From Acetatifactor sp. (GTDB lineage Bacteria; Bacillota; Clostridia; Lachnospirales; Lachnospiraceae): a DNA stretch of 64,000 bases. The notes beneath the pieces were generated by a model. The model saw nothing but the letters and a program-made list of their open reading frames with translations. It was not told where the DNA came from and ran no database searches. The position numbers and the translations under genes were made by a program. Positions 15,462 to 23,940 of this stretch are shown in pieces. How positions within the stretch are numbered: position 1 is the first letter of the stretch; every line of letters starts with the position of its first letter. The stretch is from assembly GCA_024693365.1 (NCBI GenBank), contig JAILLF010000009.1:1-64000 (forward strand), in the 5' to 3' direction.

Positions 15462-16433
15462 ATGGAAAAAAATCATTTTCGGCGCTTTGCAAGGCGCTAC
15501 GTGCAGCTCCTTGCGGCGGTATTGTACAACTGTAATTTTAAAGGCTTTGCCACGGGCAGGATCTGGCAGGGAAGCACAAAGGGCGTTTGCGTTCCGGGGC
15601 TAAACTGCTATTCCTGCCCCGGCGCAGTCGCCGCCTGCCCGCTGGGAAGCCTTCAGACGGCGCTTCTTTCGTCGAAATATAAGTTCCCATATTATGTTTT
15701 GGGGACTTTTCTTTTGCTTGGTTTATTCTTGGGAAGATTCATCTGTGGATTCTTTTGTCCCTTCGGATTCCTGCAGGAGCTTCTGCATAAGATCCCCACT
15801 CCAAAGATCCAAAAAAGTAGTGTGACCCGGATCCTGTCCTATCTGAAATACGGCGTTCTTCTCATCTTTGTCATTGCGGTCCCGCTGACCACGCTGGCAC
15901 CGGGCTTTTGTAAGTATCTTTGCCCGGCAGGCACGCTGGAAGCAGGGATTCCGCTGGTTCTCTTACAGGAAAAGCTCCGCGCCCTGACGGGTGCGTTATT
16001 TACGTGGAAGGTTGCCGTCCTGATCGTGATCCTTCTTGCCTGTATCTTTTGCTTTCGCGCCTTTTGCCGTTTCTTATGTCCCTTAGGCGCCATCTACTCC
16101 TTCTTCAATCCCATTTCCTTTTTTGGAATCAAGGTAGATCAAACAAAATGCATTCACTGCGATGCCTGCGTCCGTCACTGTAAGATGGACGTAAAAAAGG
16201 TCTGTGACAGAGAGTGCATCCAATGTGGCGAATGCATCAGTCATTGCCCTGCGGAAGCGATCCATTACGGCATTTCAAATGAGGAACAAAAAGCAAAGGT
16301 CAAAAGAATTGTGAGAATTGCGCTGTTGATGCTCCTGATTGCTTTTCTGGTCATGGGCGTGCATTCCAATGGCTTTCAAGATCTGAAAAATAAGGCCATT
16401 CGAATCTGTTACGAATGTATGGGCATAGGGTAA
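15462..16433 (+). CDS. NapH/MauN-like membrane 4Fe-4S protein
   Basis: A 323-residue membrane redox protein. It has an N-terminal Cys cluster (NCYSCPGAVAACPLG), about five helices with the family signatures CGFFCPFGFLQE, CKYLCPAGTLEA and CRFLCPLGA, and two ferredoxin 4Fe-4S motifs, CIHCDACVRHCKMD and CIQCGECISHCPAE. This family passes electrons across or to the membrane. Its position after a TlpA-type lipoprotein suggests that it reduces that thioredoxin, in place of CcdA. ATG 15462 has a moderate GGAAAAG site. All cluster cysteines appear intact. Confidence 0.9.
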   Translation: MEKNHFRRFARRYVQLLAAVLYNCNFKGFATGRIWQGSTKGVCVPGLNCYSCPGAVAACPLGSLQTALLSSKYKFPYYVLGTFLLLGLFLGRFICGFFCPFGFLQELLHKIPTPKIQKSSVTRILSYLKYGVLLIFVIAVPLTTLAPGFCKYLCPAGTLEAGIPLVLLQEKLRALTGALFTWKVAVLIVILLACIFCFRAFCRFLCPLGAIYSFFNPISFFGIKVDQTKCIHCDACVRHCKMDVKKVCDRECIQCGECISHCPAEAIHYGISNEEQKAKVKRIVRIALLMLLIAFLVMGVHSNGFQDLKNKAIRICYECMGIG

Positions 16434-16455
16434 ATATTTTTTGGGGGACGTAAAA

Positions 16456-17409
16456 ATGCTACTGACGAACGTTTTGATCGAATACGGATTGGTACTCATT
16501 GCCGCGGCTATTCTGCTGCTCTGGCTGCCGCGCCACGGCATAAGCATTGGAGCAGACGACTTGGGTTGGTATCTGCTGGCGGGATTAGTCATAAACGTTT
16601 TGGTGATTGCCGCGCCGGTTTTTGTATGCGTGATCAATCCAATCCGCATATGGATTGTTTTTGGACAAAGCATGCGGGAATTGGAGCCTTGGGCTTTGAG
16701 AGCATTGAGCCGAATTGCAGTGACGCTGCCCATTTTGCTGACCGTGCCGTTCATGGTGCGATTGTATCACTTATTTTATAAGGATAACGGAAATTGGCAT
16801 CCCAATATGGATTCTTACGTAAAACAGCCGGAAGAATTCCGATTGCCTACAGAATTTCAAGAGGAACTCAAAAAACGCGCATTGTATTTTGACACATTGG
16901 GAATTAAGGGAATTCTTAATGAGAGCGTTAATTTGGATTCCAAGCAGAACCGGAAACCGGTTTACGCTTATAATGCGGCATTATCTTTGGATGAGAGCGG
17001 AAAACTAACGTATTCTTCCTCTTTTTTAGAGTATTACGTAGAATGTAAGATCCTGTACGTGGACAGAGACCTATACGCCATAATCGGAAACAGGGGATCG
17101 GACGCCGTCAGCCAAAGCTTTGCGCCGACGGACAAGCCGTACTGCAGGATCCTTTCCGAGAGAGACAAAATCACCACGTTTATTGACGGGAAGTATTATT
17201 CAAACGGCGCGATCAAGGTTCAAAAGGGCCAACTGGAAATGTTGCCTGGCAGTGAGGAATTCATGCTCGTGAACTATCGTCCGAGCATATATCCCTTGAA
17301 GAAAGTAGAACGCTTGGATCGTGACGCGATCAATTCATTTGCGGAAGAGTTGCAAAATGACGTCTTAAAAGATTCCATTAGCCGTTACAAACAGAATTTA
17401 CGACCGTAA
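16456..17409 (+). CDS. Membrane protein, unknown
   Basis: A 317-residue protein without a recognised family. Three helices lie in the first 105 residues (about 3-21, 35-60, 82-103); the rest is a soluble domain with several Tyr-rich strands and a C-terminal charged helix. ATG 16456 is preceded by GGGGGA with a 7-nt gap; a TTG five codons upstream overlaps that site. It begins 22 bp after the ferredoxin gene with no terminator and is probably in the same transcript, though nothing in it suggests a redox role. Confidence 0.7.
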   Translation: MLLTNVLIEYGLVLIAAAILLLWLPRHGISIGADDLGWYLLAGLVINVLVIAAPVFVCVINPIRIWIVFGQSMRELEPWALRALSRIAVTLPILLTVPFMVRLYHLFYKDNGNWHPNMDSYVKQPEEFRLPTEFQEELKKRALYFDTLGIKGILNESVNLDSKQNRKPVYAYNAALSLDESGKLTYSSSFLEYYVECKILYVDRDLYAIIGNRGSDAVSQSFAPTDKPYCRILSERDKITTFIDGKYYSNGAIKVQKGQLEMLPGSEEFMLVNYRPSIYPLKKVERLDRDAINSFAEELQNDVLKDSISRYKQNLRP

Positions 17410-17425
17410 GGAAAACATTCTAAAC

Positions 17426-17454
17426 TTGACTCTTTTTGAATAAGGAATTATTAT
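17426..17454 (+). promoter_or_regulatory. Sigma-A promoter
   Basis: TTGACT at 17426-17431, 17-nt spacer, TATTAT at 17449-17454, followed by a very AT-rich stretch. It drives the two-gene unit starting at 17498. Confidence 0.65.
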
Positions 17455-17497
17455 ATTATAAAATTTTATAAAAATTTAAGAAAGTAAAGGTGAGGAC

Positions 17498-18277
17498 ATG
17501 GAAAGCTTTTTTTCTTCACTTTCAGGACGCATCGTTTGTATTTTGGCGATTTTGATAGTGATTTTTGGAATAGCGTTCGCCGTGAACATGGCAAAAGGCG
17601 TTTCAGATGCAGATAAGTCTTCGGAAGAAAGCGAACAAGTTGCGGCAAGCGTGACGTCGTCTTCTGAAGAACCGGATGAGCCGACCGCTGAAAAAACGCC
17701 TAAGCATTCAGACGGCAAAGAAGAAACGGGCGAGACCGGCGAGCAGAAACCGGCCAAGGAATATAAAGAGGTTGGTGCCCGCGAAGGGGAATCAAAATCA
17801 GAATATCTCCAGAGAACTTGTGAGGTTTTGAACGTAATCAACGTTAGTGATTCGACAGAGGTGATGACCGAAGCGGAAGTCATGAAGTTCTTAAACGACA
17901 GGGGATTTGGAGATTGTCAGGTTACGTATGATTTTGCGGCAGATGGTACGTGTGTCGGTGAAGTGATGGTCGATTCAAGTTCATCGAAGGTACATCCCCA
18001 ATACTCATTTACCTACTTCACGCCTAACGAGGACGCGTGGATCGTGTACGTGATAAATGGAGACATCGTGGCCTATCCCATATCGTATTTATTGAACTAT
18101 TCCATAAATGCGCCCACGATGCTGTCGGAATCGACGAAGATTACCAGCTATTGTGCGGATACACATCAGTTTTTGGAAGTGGTTCCGGAGGAATCGGAAG
18201 TCATTATCATGACCGTGCCCAGAATAGATGCGGAGACGCTTAACAATACCACTAGTGAGGAGATAAATAAGCTATGA
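17498..18277 (+). CDS. Single-pass secreted protein, unknown
   Basis: A 259-residue protein with an N-terminal transmembrane anchor (about residues 9-30), a Ser/Glu/Thr-rich linker to about residue 98, and a globular domain of about 160 residues with no recognised family. The topology predicts an extracellular domain. ATG 17498 follows AAGGTGAGG. Its stop codon overlaps the start of the SGNH hydrolase gene (ATGA at 18274-18277), so the two are translationally coupled and probably work at the cell surface together. Confidence 0.75.
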   Translation: MESFFSSLSGRIVCILAILIVIFGIAFAVNMAKGVSDADKSSEESEQVAASVTSSSEEPDEPTAEKTPKHSDGKEETGETGEQKPAKEYKEVGAREGESKSEYLQRTCEVLNVINVSDSTEVMTEAEVMKFLNDRGFGDCQVTYDFAADGTCVGEVMVDSSSSKVHPQYSFTYFTPNEDAWIVYVINGDIVAYPISYLLNYSINAPTMLSESTKITSYCADTHQFLEVVPEESEVIIMTVPRIDAETLNNTTSEEINKL

Positions 18278-20307
18278 GGGGAAAGATGTTAAAAAGAGTC
18301 ATTGCCGGTTTGGGACTTTTTACGTTTGGCTTAGTTTTTACGTTTCAGCAAAATAGTTTGACGGCCCTGGCGGCAGTGGAAGACGAATACGTAATTATTG
18401 TTTCCATGGGAGACTCCTATTCTTCTGGTGAGGGACTCGGCATGGATACGAAGCTTGAAAACGGCGGGTACGGAAGTTTTTACGGATATCCGGAAAAAAC
18501 GGAGGATTGGTATGCGCACAGATCTACGGTGAGTTGGCCTTCCCGTTTGAAATTTTCAGGCGTAACCGGATCATTGGGCGATTATCACGTCGAACTGGAC
18601 CAGACTTCTGATGCCTTGGTTCAATGGTATTTTATTGCCAGCTCGGGCGCGGAAACCATTCATATTTCCACCACTCAGCAAGGAAAACCTGGATTAAAGC
18701 CGGAAGAGTTGGCGGCAGGAAAAAAATATGAAAAGTGTTTACGACTTCAGGAAGACATCTTTAAGCAGATATCTGAGCCCGTAGATTACGTTACGATGAC
18801 GATTGGCGGTAATGATCTTGGATTCGCTGACATTATGGAAGCAGCCGTGAAACAATCCCTTCCGATCGTAGGACAGCATCCGGAGGTTGTACATGCGATG
18901 CTGGATGATAAGGAGAAGAATTTAAAAAAATATACTGACGACATCAGAAAAGTATACGTAAAGGTGAATGAACTTGCCCAAGGCAAAGCCACGATCTTAA
19001 TTGCCGGATATCCTCATCTGGTAAATAATAATGGCTTTCCGGGAGTGATGAGAAAAGAACTGGCAGTCGACATAAATAATAAGACAGATAAGTTTATTGA
19101 AGCATTAGACGGAGCCGTAAGCTACAGCCGTAACACGCTTGGCATTGACATTTGGTTTGTCGACGTCAGAAATGCGTTTAATGGGCATGGGGCATTTTGT
19201 TGGGAACCGTACATTAATGAGATTGAGATGAAACACAAGGATGATCTGCCGGGATTGATCAGCGCATATTCCTTCCATCCGAATGATAAAGGCGCTCAGG
19301 CCTATGCAGATTGCGTAAATGCTAAGATCGAGGAACTCGAAAAATCCGGAGATTTGTCCTTTAAGGTGCGCATGGCTTCAAAACCGTCAAAAGCGGTTGA
19401 GGCAGACGTAGCCATCTATAAGGATGATCAATTGATAACCTTTGCGCCTACTGACGAAAATGGCGAATTTCTTGTTAAACTTCGTGCAGGCAATTACCGG
19501 GTGGAAGTATCTGCGGACGGATATATGACTGCAACGGCAACTGCGGAGATAAAAAAGGGAAGAACAACGATCCTGGATACTTTCAAGCTTGTGAAGGCTT
19601 CTGAGACGATGACCGGAACCATTCGGAATGCCGCTACCGGGAACGGCGAGAAGGACGTGAAGCTGACGATCCGCGAAGGTGCGGATAATGAGACGGGTGA
19701 CGTTCTGGCGGAAGCCGTGACGGATGAGAACGGTACATATTCCGTGATGCTCGCGGCAGGAGATTATACCGTATTTATGGAGAAGGACGGATTTATCCCT
19801 GAGTCCTTTAACGCAAGCATTAAGAAAAAGCAAAAGGATCCAGTGGATGCGAAGATCAGACCTCTGTCGCTCGGTGACGGATATACCATCGTTCTTACTT
19901 GGGGACAGAATCCCAGTGACTTGGATGCTCACTTAGAGGGCGAACGCTCCGATGGAAGTAAATTCCATGTAAGTCATAAGGACAAGAACGTTATGGATGG
20001 CGATAAAGTAATCTGCACCTTGGATGAAGACGACATGATGAGAAATGGTCCTGAGTACGTAACCCTTAACGTAACAACGAAAAAGCCTTATTACTATTAC
20101 GTAAACAGATACAGGGGTGTAGGAAAACTGAAGGATTCCAATGCACAGGTAAAGGTATACCAGGGCGAGAAGCTTATTGAAACCTTTGACGTGCCGACAG
20201 ACAATCTGGAAGGGGATTACTGGAACGTATTTGCCGTCGTAAACGGAAAGATCGAGGTTCAGAACACGATCACCGAAGATCCGGACTTAAACTATGCGGA
20301 TAAGTAA
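18274..20307 (+). CDS. Secreted SGNH hydrolase with Cna-B-like and YfaP-like domains
   Basis: A 677-residue exported enzyme. A signal peptide (about 1-34) is followed by an SGNH/GDSL esterase domain to about residue 360: block I MGDSYSSGEG (Ser48), block III IGGNDLGF, and block V FHPNDKGAQAYA with the Asp-His pair shifted as in this family. Two beta-sandwich repeats of the carboxypeptidase-regulatory type follow (about 370-535). The C-terminal 130 residues, with LTWGQNPSDLDAHL and NGPEYVTL, match the YfaP/DUF2135 type. Likely acts on acylated glycans outside the cell. Start could also be ATG 18286. Followed at once by the hairpin at 20348. Confidence 0.85.
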   Translation: MRGKMLKRVIAGLGLFTFGLVFTFQQNSLTALAAVEDEYVIIVSMGDSYSSGEGLGMDTKLENGGYGSFYGYPEKTEDWYAHRSTVSWPSRLKFSGVTGSLGDYHVELDQTSDALVQWYFIASSGAETIHISTTQQGKPGLKPEELAAGKKYEKCLRLQEDIFKQISEPVDYVTMTIGGNDLGFADIMEAAVKQSLPIVGQHPEVVHAMLDDKEKNLKKYTDDIRKVYVKVNELAQGKATILIAGYPHLVNNNGFPGVMRKELAVDINNKTDKFIEALDGAVSYSRNTLGIDIWFVDVRNAFNGHGAFCWEPYINEIEMKHKDDLPGLISAYSFHPNDKGAQAYADCVNAKIEELEKSGDLSFKVRMASKPSKAVEADVAIYKDDQLITFAPTDENGEFLVKLRAGNYRVEVSADGYMTATATAEIKKGRTTILDTFKLVKASETMTGTIRNAATGNGEKDVKLTIREGADNETGDVLAEAVTDENGTYSVMLAAGDYTVFMEKDGFIPESFNASIKKKQKDPVDAKIRPLSLGDGYTIVLTWGQNPSDLDAHLEGERSDGSKFHVSHKDKNVMDGDKVICTLDEDDMMRNGPEYVTLNVTTKKPYYYYVNRYRGVGKLKDSNAQVKVYQGEKLIETFDVPTDNLEGDYWNVFAVVNGKIEVQNTITEDPDLNYADK

Positions 20308-20347
20308 TTATTCAAAACGTGTTTTGGTTAGGGAATAAGAATTGACG

Positions 20348-20408
20348 AAATCCCTTCGTAACGATAAAATATTGTCAGAAATACAATTATCGTTACGGAG
20401 GGATTTTT
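20348..20408 (+). promoter_or_regulatory. 20-bp hairpin enclosing the ribosome binding site
   Basis: Arms 20348-20367 and 20387-20406 pair over 20 bp with one G-U, around a 19-nt loop, and TTTTT runs to 20408, one base before ATG 20409. The 3' arm contains the GGAGGG ribosome binding site. It may end the upstream transcript, block translation of the antiporter, or both. Confidence 0.8.
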
Positions 20409-22343
20409 ATGCCCAAAAATCGGATTGACGATAAGTTCATACAGGACTTTTTTAAGATAGGCGACAGTGAAGAGGACAAGCAGGAACTAGAGGAGATCAA
20501 GAAAAAATTAAAGCGCCAGCAATTTGAGAATGGCAAGGACATTTGCGTCATTGACGGGGAACCGGATTGCATGTATTTCCTGGAGTCTGGAACAGCCATT
20601 GTTTTAAGCCGCGAGGGCGAGCAGATCAACATCATGCATGAGGGACAATATTTCGGCGAATATGGCGTTTTGTCAAAGCAAAAGCGCCTTTCCACCGTGC
20701 GTTCCCTGGGGCGAACCATTGTGTACCGGCTGGATGCAGATGACATGATGGACATTTTGTCGCATCATCCGGACCTGTACGGCGAGATGATGAAGCGCGT
20801 GTACGGTCAGGTTTCCGGCAAGCATTCGCAGATCCTGGCTCTGTCCGGCATGCGCAAGGGCATTCTGCAGCATCCGAAGAACCAGACGCCGCTTTCAAAG
20901 CGCCGCATGGTGATCCAATATGGCATTCTTGCCTTGGTTTACGTTTTGTCGTGGATCTTTGTGCCAAAGGACGCGAATGCGCCGGTCTTCTTGCTTCCGT
21001 TGATCCTGATGCTGGTCTATGTGCTTGTGACAAAGCGTACCGTGGAATCCCTGATCGTCTCAGGCATGCTGGCGGCACTTCTCGTTTACCGGAACGGCAT
21101 CGCGGCCAGTTACTCTGACGCCATGATAGAGACCATGATGGCATATGATAACGTATGGACGGTATACGTGATGGCGTTGATGGGAGGCGTGGTCCAGCTC
21201 ATCGAGGCGTCCGGCGCGGTGACGGCCTTCAAAAAACTCGCGGACAGCAAGGTCAAAAGCCAGCGGGGAATGATGCTCACGGCATATGGCATCATGGCGG
21301 CAACCTGCATTGATGACGGCCTGAACATGTCCTGCGCGGCCAATTCCACGAACGCCGTTGCCAAGGAACAGGCCATTCCGAGAGAGAAGACTTCCCTTCT
21401 CTACAGCCTGTTGCCTACGGTGCTCAGCTCCTTTATCCCCCTTTCCCTTTGGGGCATTTTCGTTATTGGTACGCTCAGCGCCTCGATCAAGGAGAATCCC
21501 GTTGGACTGTTCTGTCAGTCCATTCCGTTTAACTTTTTCTCCATTTTGGTAGTGATCTTTATGTTGTTATACTGTTTTGGCAAGCTTCCCCTGACGAAAA
21601 GGCTCAAGAACGCCGACAGGCGAGTGAAGGAAGGCGGAAAGCTGTGGCCGGACGGTTCAGAAAAGTATTTGAGCTTAAATGAGCCGGAAATGTGGGGCAA
21701 GATCATAAACATCATACTTCCGATCCTTGTGCTTGCCGTAACTTCACTGGCGATCCGTTCCGTGATCGCGGGGGGATTTATGGTGGACAGCGCGGTAGGA
21801 CTGACGGCGACGCTGATCTTCATGTTTTTGTTCTACTGTTGGCAGGGATTACTCACGCCGGAGCAGTTTGTGGAGCACCTGGTGGTGGGCATTGCAAATT
21901 CCACGCTTGCAATTCTTTTGTACCTTTTGACGATTTGTTTTTCCACGCTTCTCAGCACGCTCCAACTGACGGAATACTTTGTTGACGCCCTGGAAGCATT
22001 TGGCAAGTTTGGTCCCATCTTCCCGATGGTCATGTTTTTACTCGCAATGTTCCTGACCGTTGCCTTGGGTTCCTCTTGGTCCATGTACGCAATCGTTTTC
22101 CCGATCGCCGTACACTTTGCACCCCTTCTTGGCGTGAATCTCGCGCTTTGCGTGGGTGCCATCGCGGGCGCGGGCATTGCGGGCGAAAAGAACTGTATGT
22201 TTACCGCAGACAGCATGAACGTTGGAACGGCCATAGGATGCGATCCTTATGCGGTCCTTCGGGTTCGCGTGAGATACAGCTTTGTGATCACGGGAATCGC
22301 AGCTGCATTCTATTTGGTGGCAGGATTTCTTTTCAGGGCATAG
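20409..22343 (+). CDS. NhaC-type antiporter with N-terminal cyclic-nucleotide-binding domain
   Basis: A 644-residue fusion. Residues about 25-125 are a CAP-type cyclic-nucleotide-binding domain (EPDCMYFLESGTAIVL, GQYFGEYGVL, then STVRSLGRTIVYRL). From about residue 160 the protein is a polytopic carrier of the NhaC Na+/H+ antiporter superfamily, with the family signature LGSSWSMYAIVFPIA and a late GEKNCMFTADSMN. The fusion suggests gating of ion exchange by a bound nucleotide or similar ligand on the cytoplasmic side. ATG 20409 is the only sensible start; its GGAGGG site lies in the 3' arm of a 20-bp hairpin. Exact ion is not known. Confidence 0.88.
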   Translation: MPKNRIDDKFIQDFFKIGDSEEDKQELEEIKKKLKRQQFENGKDICVIDGEPDCMYFLESGTAIVLSREGEQINIMHEGQYFGEYGVLSKQKRLSTVRSLGRTIVYRLDADDMMDILSHHPDLYGEMMKRVYGQVSGKHSQILALSGMRKGILQHPKNQTPLSKRRMVIQYGILALVYVLSWIFVPKDANAPVFLLPLILMLVYVLVTKRTVESLIVSGMLAALLVYRNGIAASYSDAMIETMMAYDNVWTVYVMALMGGVVQLIEASGAVTAFKKLADSKVKSQRGMMLTAYGIMAATCIDDGLNMSCAANSTNAVAKEQAIPREKTSLLYSLLPTVLSSFIPLSLWGIFVIGTLSASIKENPVGLFCQSIPFNFFSILVVIFMLLYCFGKLPLTKRLKNADRRVKEGGKLWPDGSEKYLSLNEPEMWGKIINIILPILVLAVTSLAIRSVIAGGFMVDSAVGLTATLIFMFLFYCWQGLLTPEQFVEHLVVGIANSTLAILLYLLTICFSTLLSTLQLTEYFVDALEAFGKFGPIFPMVMFLLAMFLTVALGSSWSMYAIVFPIAVHFAPLLGVNLALCVGAIAGAGIAGEKNCMFTADSMNVGTAIGCDPYAVLRVRVRYSFVITGIAAAFYLVAGFLFRA

Positions 22344-22421
22344 AAACCTTGGAAAAGCGAGCGCGGCGGATAGGGAAAATGAGATGCCGGCAAATGGCAC
22401 CGCAACGGATGGGGATTAAGT

Positions 22422-22958
22422 ATGGGGAACAGGGAAAAGAGACGTCCCGGCCTTCCTAAGAAAGGGAGGGCAGAGAACGCGCGGCATTATAACATGCAAC
22501 GCATAAAAAGCAAAGACACTTCCATTGAGTTAAAGCTCCGCAAGGCATTATGGGCCAAGGGTTACCGTTATCGCAAGAACGTCAGGACGCTTCCGGGGGT
22601 GCCGGACATCGTTCTGACAAAATATAAGATTGCCATTTTCTGTGACAGTGAATTCTTTCACGGAAAGGATTGGGAGGTTCTTAAGCCTCAGTTGGAACGC
22701 GGCAACAACGCGGAGTTTTGGATCCAGAAGATTACGAACACAAAGAGGCGTGACGACGAGGCCAACAAGAAGCTGCTGTATCTCGGTTGGACTGTAATCC
22801 GCTTCTGGGGGAAGGACATCCTAAAGCACGCAGACGAATGCGTGAAGGTTGTGGAGGAAACTATCTTCGACATGGAGACGGGAGAGGCAGCGGACGGTTT
22901 GGAGACGGATGAATTTGAAGAGGAGACGGATGCCTTGGAAACGGATGATTTGGAATAA
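22422..22958 (+). CDS. vsr: Very short patch repair endonuclease (Vsr)
   Basis: A 178-residue nuclease of the Vsr family, which nicks at T:G mismatches produced by deamination of 5-methylcytosine. It shows the N-terminal NMQRIKSKDTSIELKLRKAL, the catalytic PDIVL Asp, then FCDSEFFHGKDW and LGWTVIRFW. The core fits the Vsr length of about 135; the last 28 residues are an acidic Glu/Thr/Asp tail made of a degenerate repeat. ATG 22422 has GGGGA upstream. No cytosine methyltransferase is in the window, so it is an orphan here. Confidence 0.87.
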   Translation: MGNREKRRPGLPKKGRAENARHYNMQRIKSKDTSIELKLRKALWAKGYRYRKNVRTLPGVPDIVLTKYKIAIFCDSEFFHGKDWEVLKPQLERGNNAEFWIQKITNTKRRDDEANKKLLYLGWTVIRFWGKDILKHADECVKVVEETIFDMETGEAADGLETDEFEEETDALETDDLE

Positions 22959-22963
22959 AATTC

Positions 22964-22992
22964 TTGATAAGCAGAGGCAAAACGCTTATAAT
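22964..22992 (+). promoter_or_regulatory. Consensus promoter facing a terminator
   Basis: TTGATA at 22964-22969, 17-nt spacer, perfect TATAAT at 22987-22992. The predicted start near 22999 is only about 10 nt before the terminator hairpin at 23009. It reads toward the wall-precursor cluster. Confidence 0.7.
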
Positions 22993-23008
22993 GTTATGAT
23001 GTGAAGAT

Positions 23009-23040
23009 GGCGCTGCGAGATTCTTCGCGGCGCCGTTTTT
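23009..23040 (+). terminator. Intrinsic terminator / leader attenuator
   Basis: Ten-bp GC-rich stem, 23009-23018 with 23025-23034 (one G-U), loop GATTCT, then GTTTTT. It can end the vsr transcript, but it also stands between the promoter at 22964 and the hydrolase gene at 23111. Confidence 0.85.
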
Positions 23041-23110
23041 ACGCCAGGGAAAAGTTGCATTTGCCTGTATATTTTGAATGGGAGCGGGACTTCCCGAATA
23101 AACTATCACT

Positions 23111-23881
23111 ATGAACGTTACGGTTGACGGATACAACATCAGTTATAAGATCACGGGCGAGGGCGAGGAGACCGTCGTCATGCTGCAGGGCTGGGGTACG
23201 CACCTTGGCATGTATGACAGCGTGGCGAATGCAATCAATGATAAGGTCCGCTTCGTCCAGTTTGACCTGCCCGGATTTGGCGCGAGCGATGAGCCGAGGG
23301 AGGCCTGGAACGTGGATGCCTACGCGGATTTCTTCTTGAAATTCATGGAAGCCCTGGGGATCAAAAAGGCAGCCCTGATCGGACATTCCTACGGCGGACG
23401 CGTGATCATCAAGCTTGCCACAAGGGAGAAGCTTCCCTTCGAGATCACAAGGATCGTCCTGATTGACAGCGCAGGCATCCTGCCTAAGAAAACCTTTGCC
23501 CAGAAGGTAAAGATCCGTAAGTACAAGATGCTCAAGGGAATCCTGAACTTGAAGGTAGTTTACGCGCTGTTCCCGGAGCTGATCGATGACTGGCGAAACC
23601 GGCAGGGTTCCGCAGATTATCGCGCTGCCTCGCCCATGATGCGCAAGTGCCTTGTCATGGCGGTGAACGAAGACTTAACCGGATTGCTTCCACGGATCAA
23701 ACAGGATACGCTGCTTATTTGGGGTGACAAGGATACGGCGACGCCGATTGGTGATGCGAAGATCATGGAAGAAAAGATTCCGCATAACGGTCTCGTGGTG
23801 CTGACGGGAGCCGGCCATTTCTCCTACCTCGAGCAACCTCAGGTATTCCGCAACGTGATGCGGGCATATTTCGAAGCATAA
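23111..23881 (+). CDS. Alpha/beta hydrolase
   Basis: A 256-residue alpha/beta-hydrolase fold enzyme with the nucleophile elbow GHSYGG (Ser93), an acid in LLIWGDKDTATP, and the catalytic His in GAGHFSYLE. Such enzymes are esterases or related; the substrate cannot be read. ATG 23111 has no clear ribosome binding site, which is unusual here. It heads a set of genes for peptidoglycan precursors (the MurF-like ligase starts 60 bp downstream), and a role on a lipid or peptide of the wall pathway is possible. Confidence 0.88.
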   Translation: MNVTVDGYNISYKITGEGEETVVMLQGWGTHLGMYDSVANAINDKVRFVQFDLPGFGASDEPREAWNVDAYADFFLKFMEALGIKKAALIGHSYGGRVIIKLATREKLPFEITRIVLIDSAGILPKKTFAQKVKIRKYKMLKGILNLKVVYALFPELIDDWRNRQGSADYRAASPMMRKCLVMAVNEDLTGLLPRIKQDTLLIWGDKDTATPIGDAKIMEEKIPHNGLVVLTGAGHFSYLEQPQVFRNVMRAYFEA

Positions 23882-23940
23882 AGCCAAAATCTAAGGCTGG
23901 GAGCATGCGGATTTTTGCAGGATTCCCGCCAGGAGGTATC

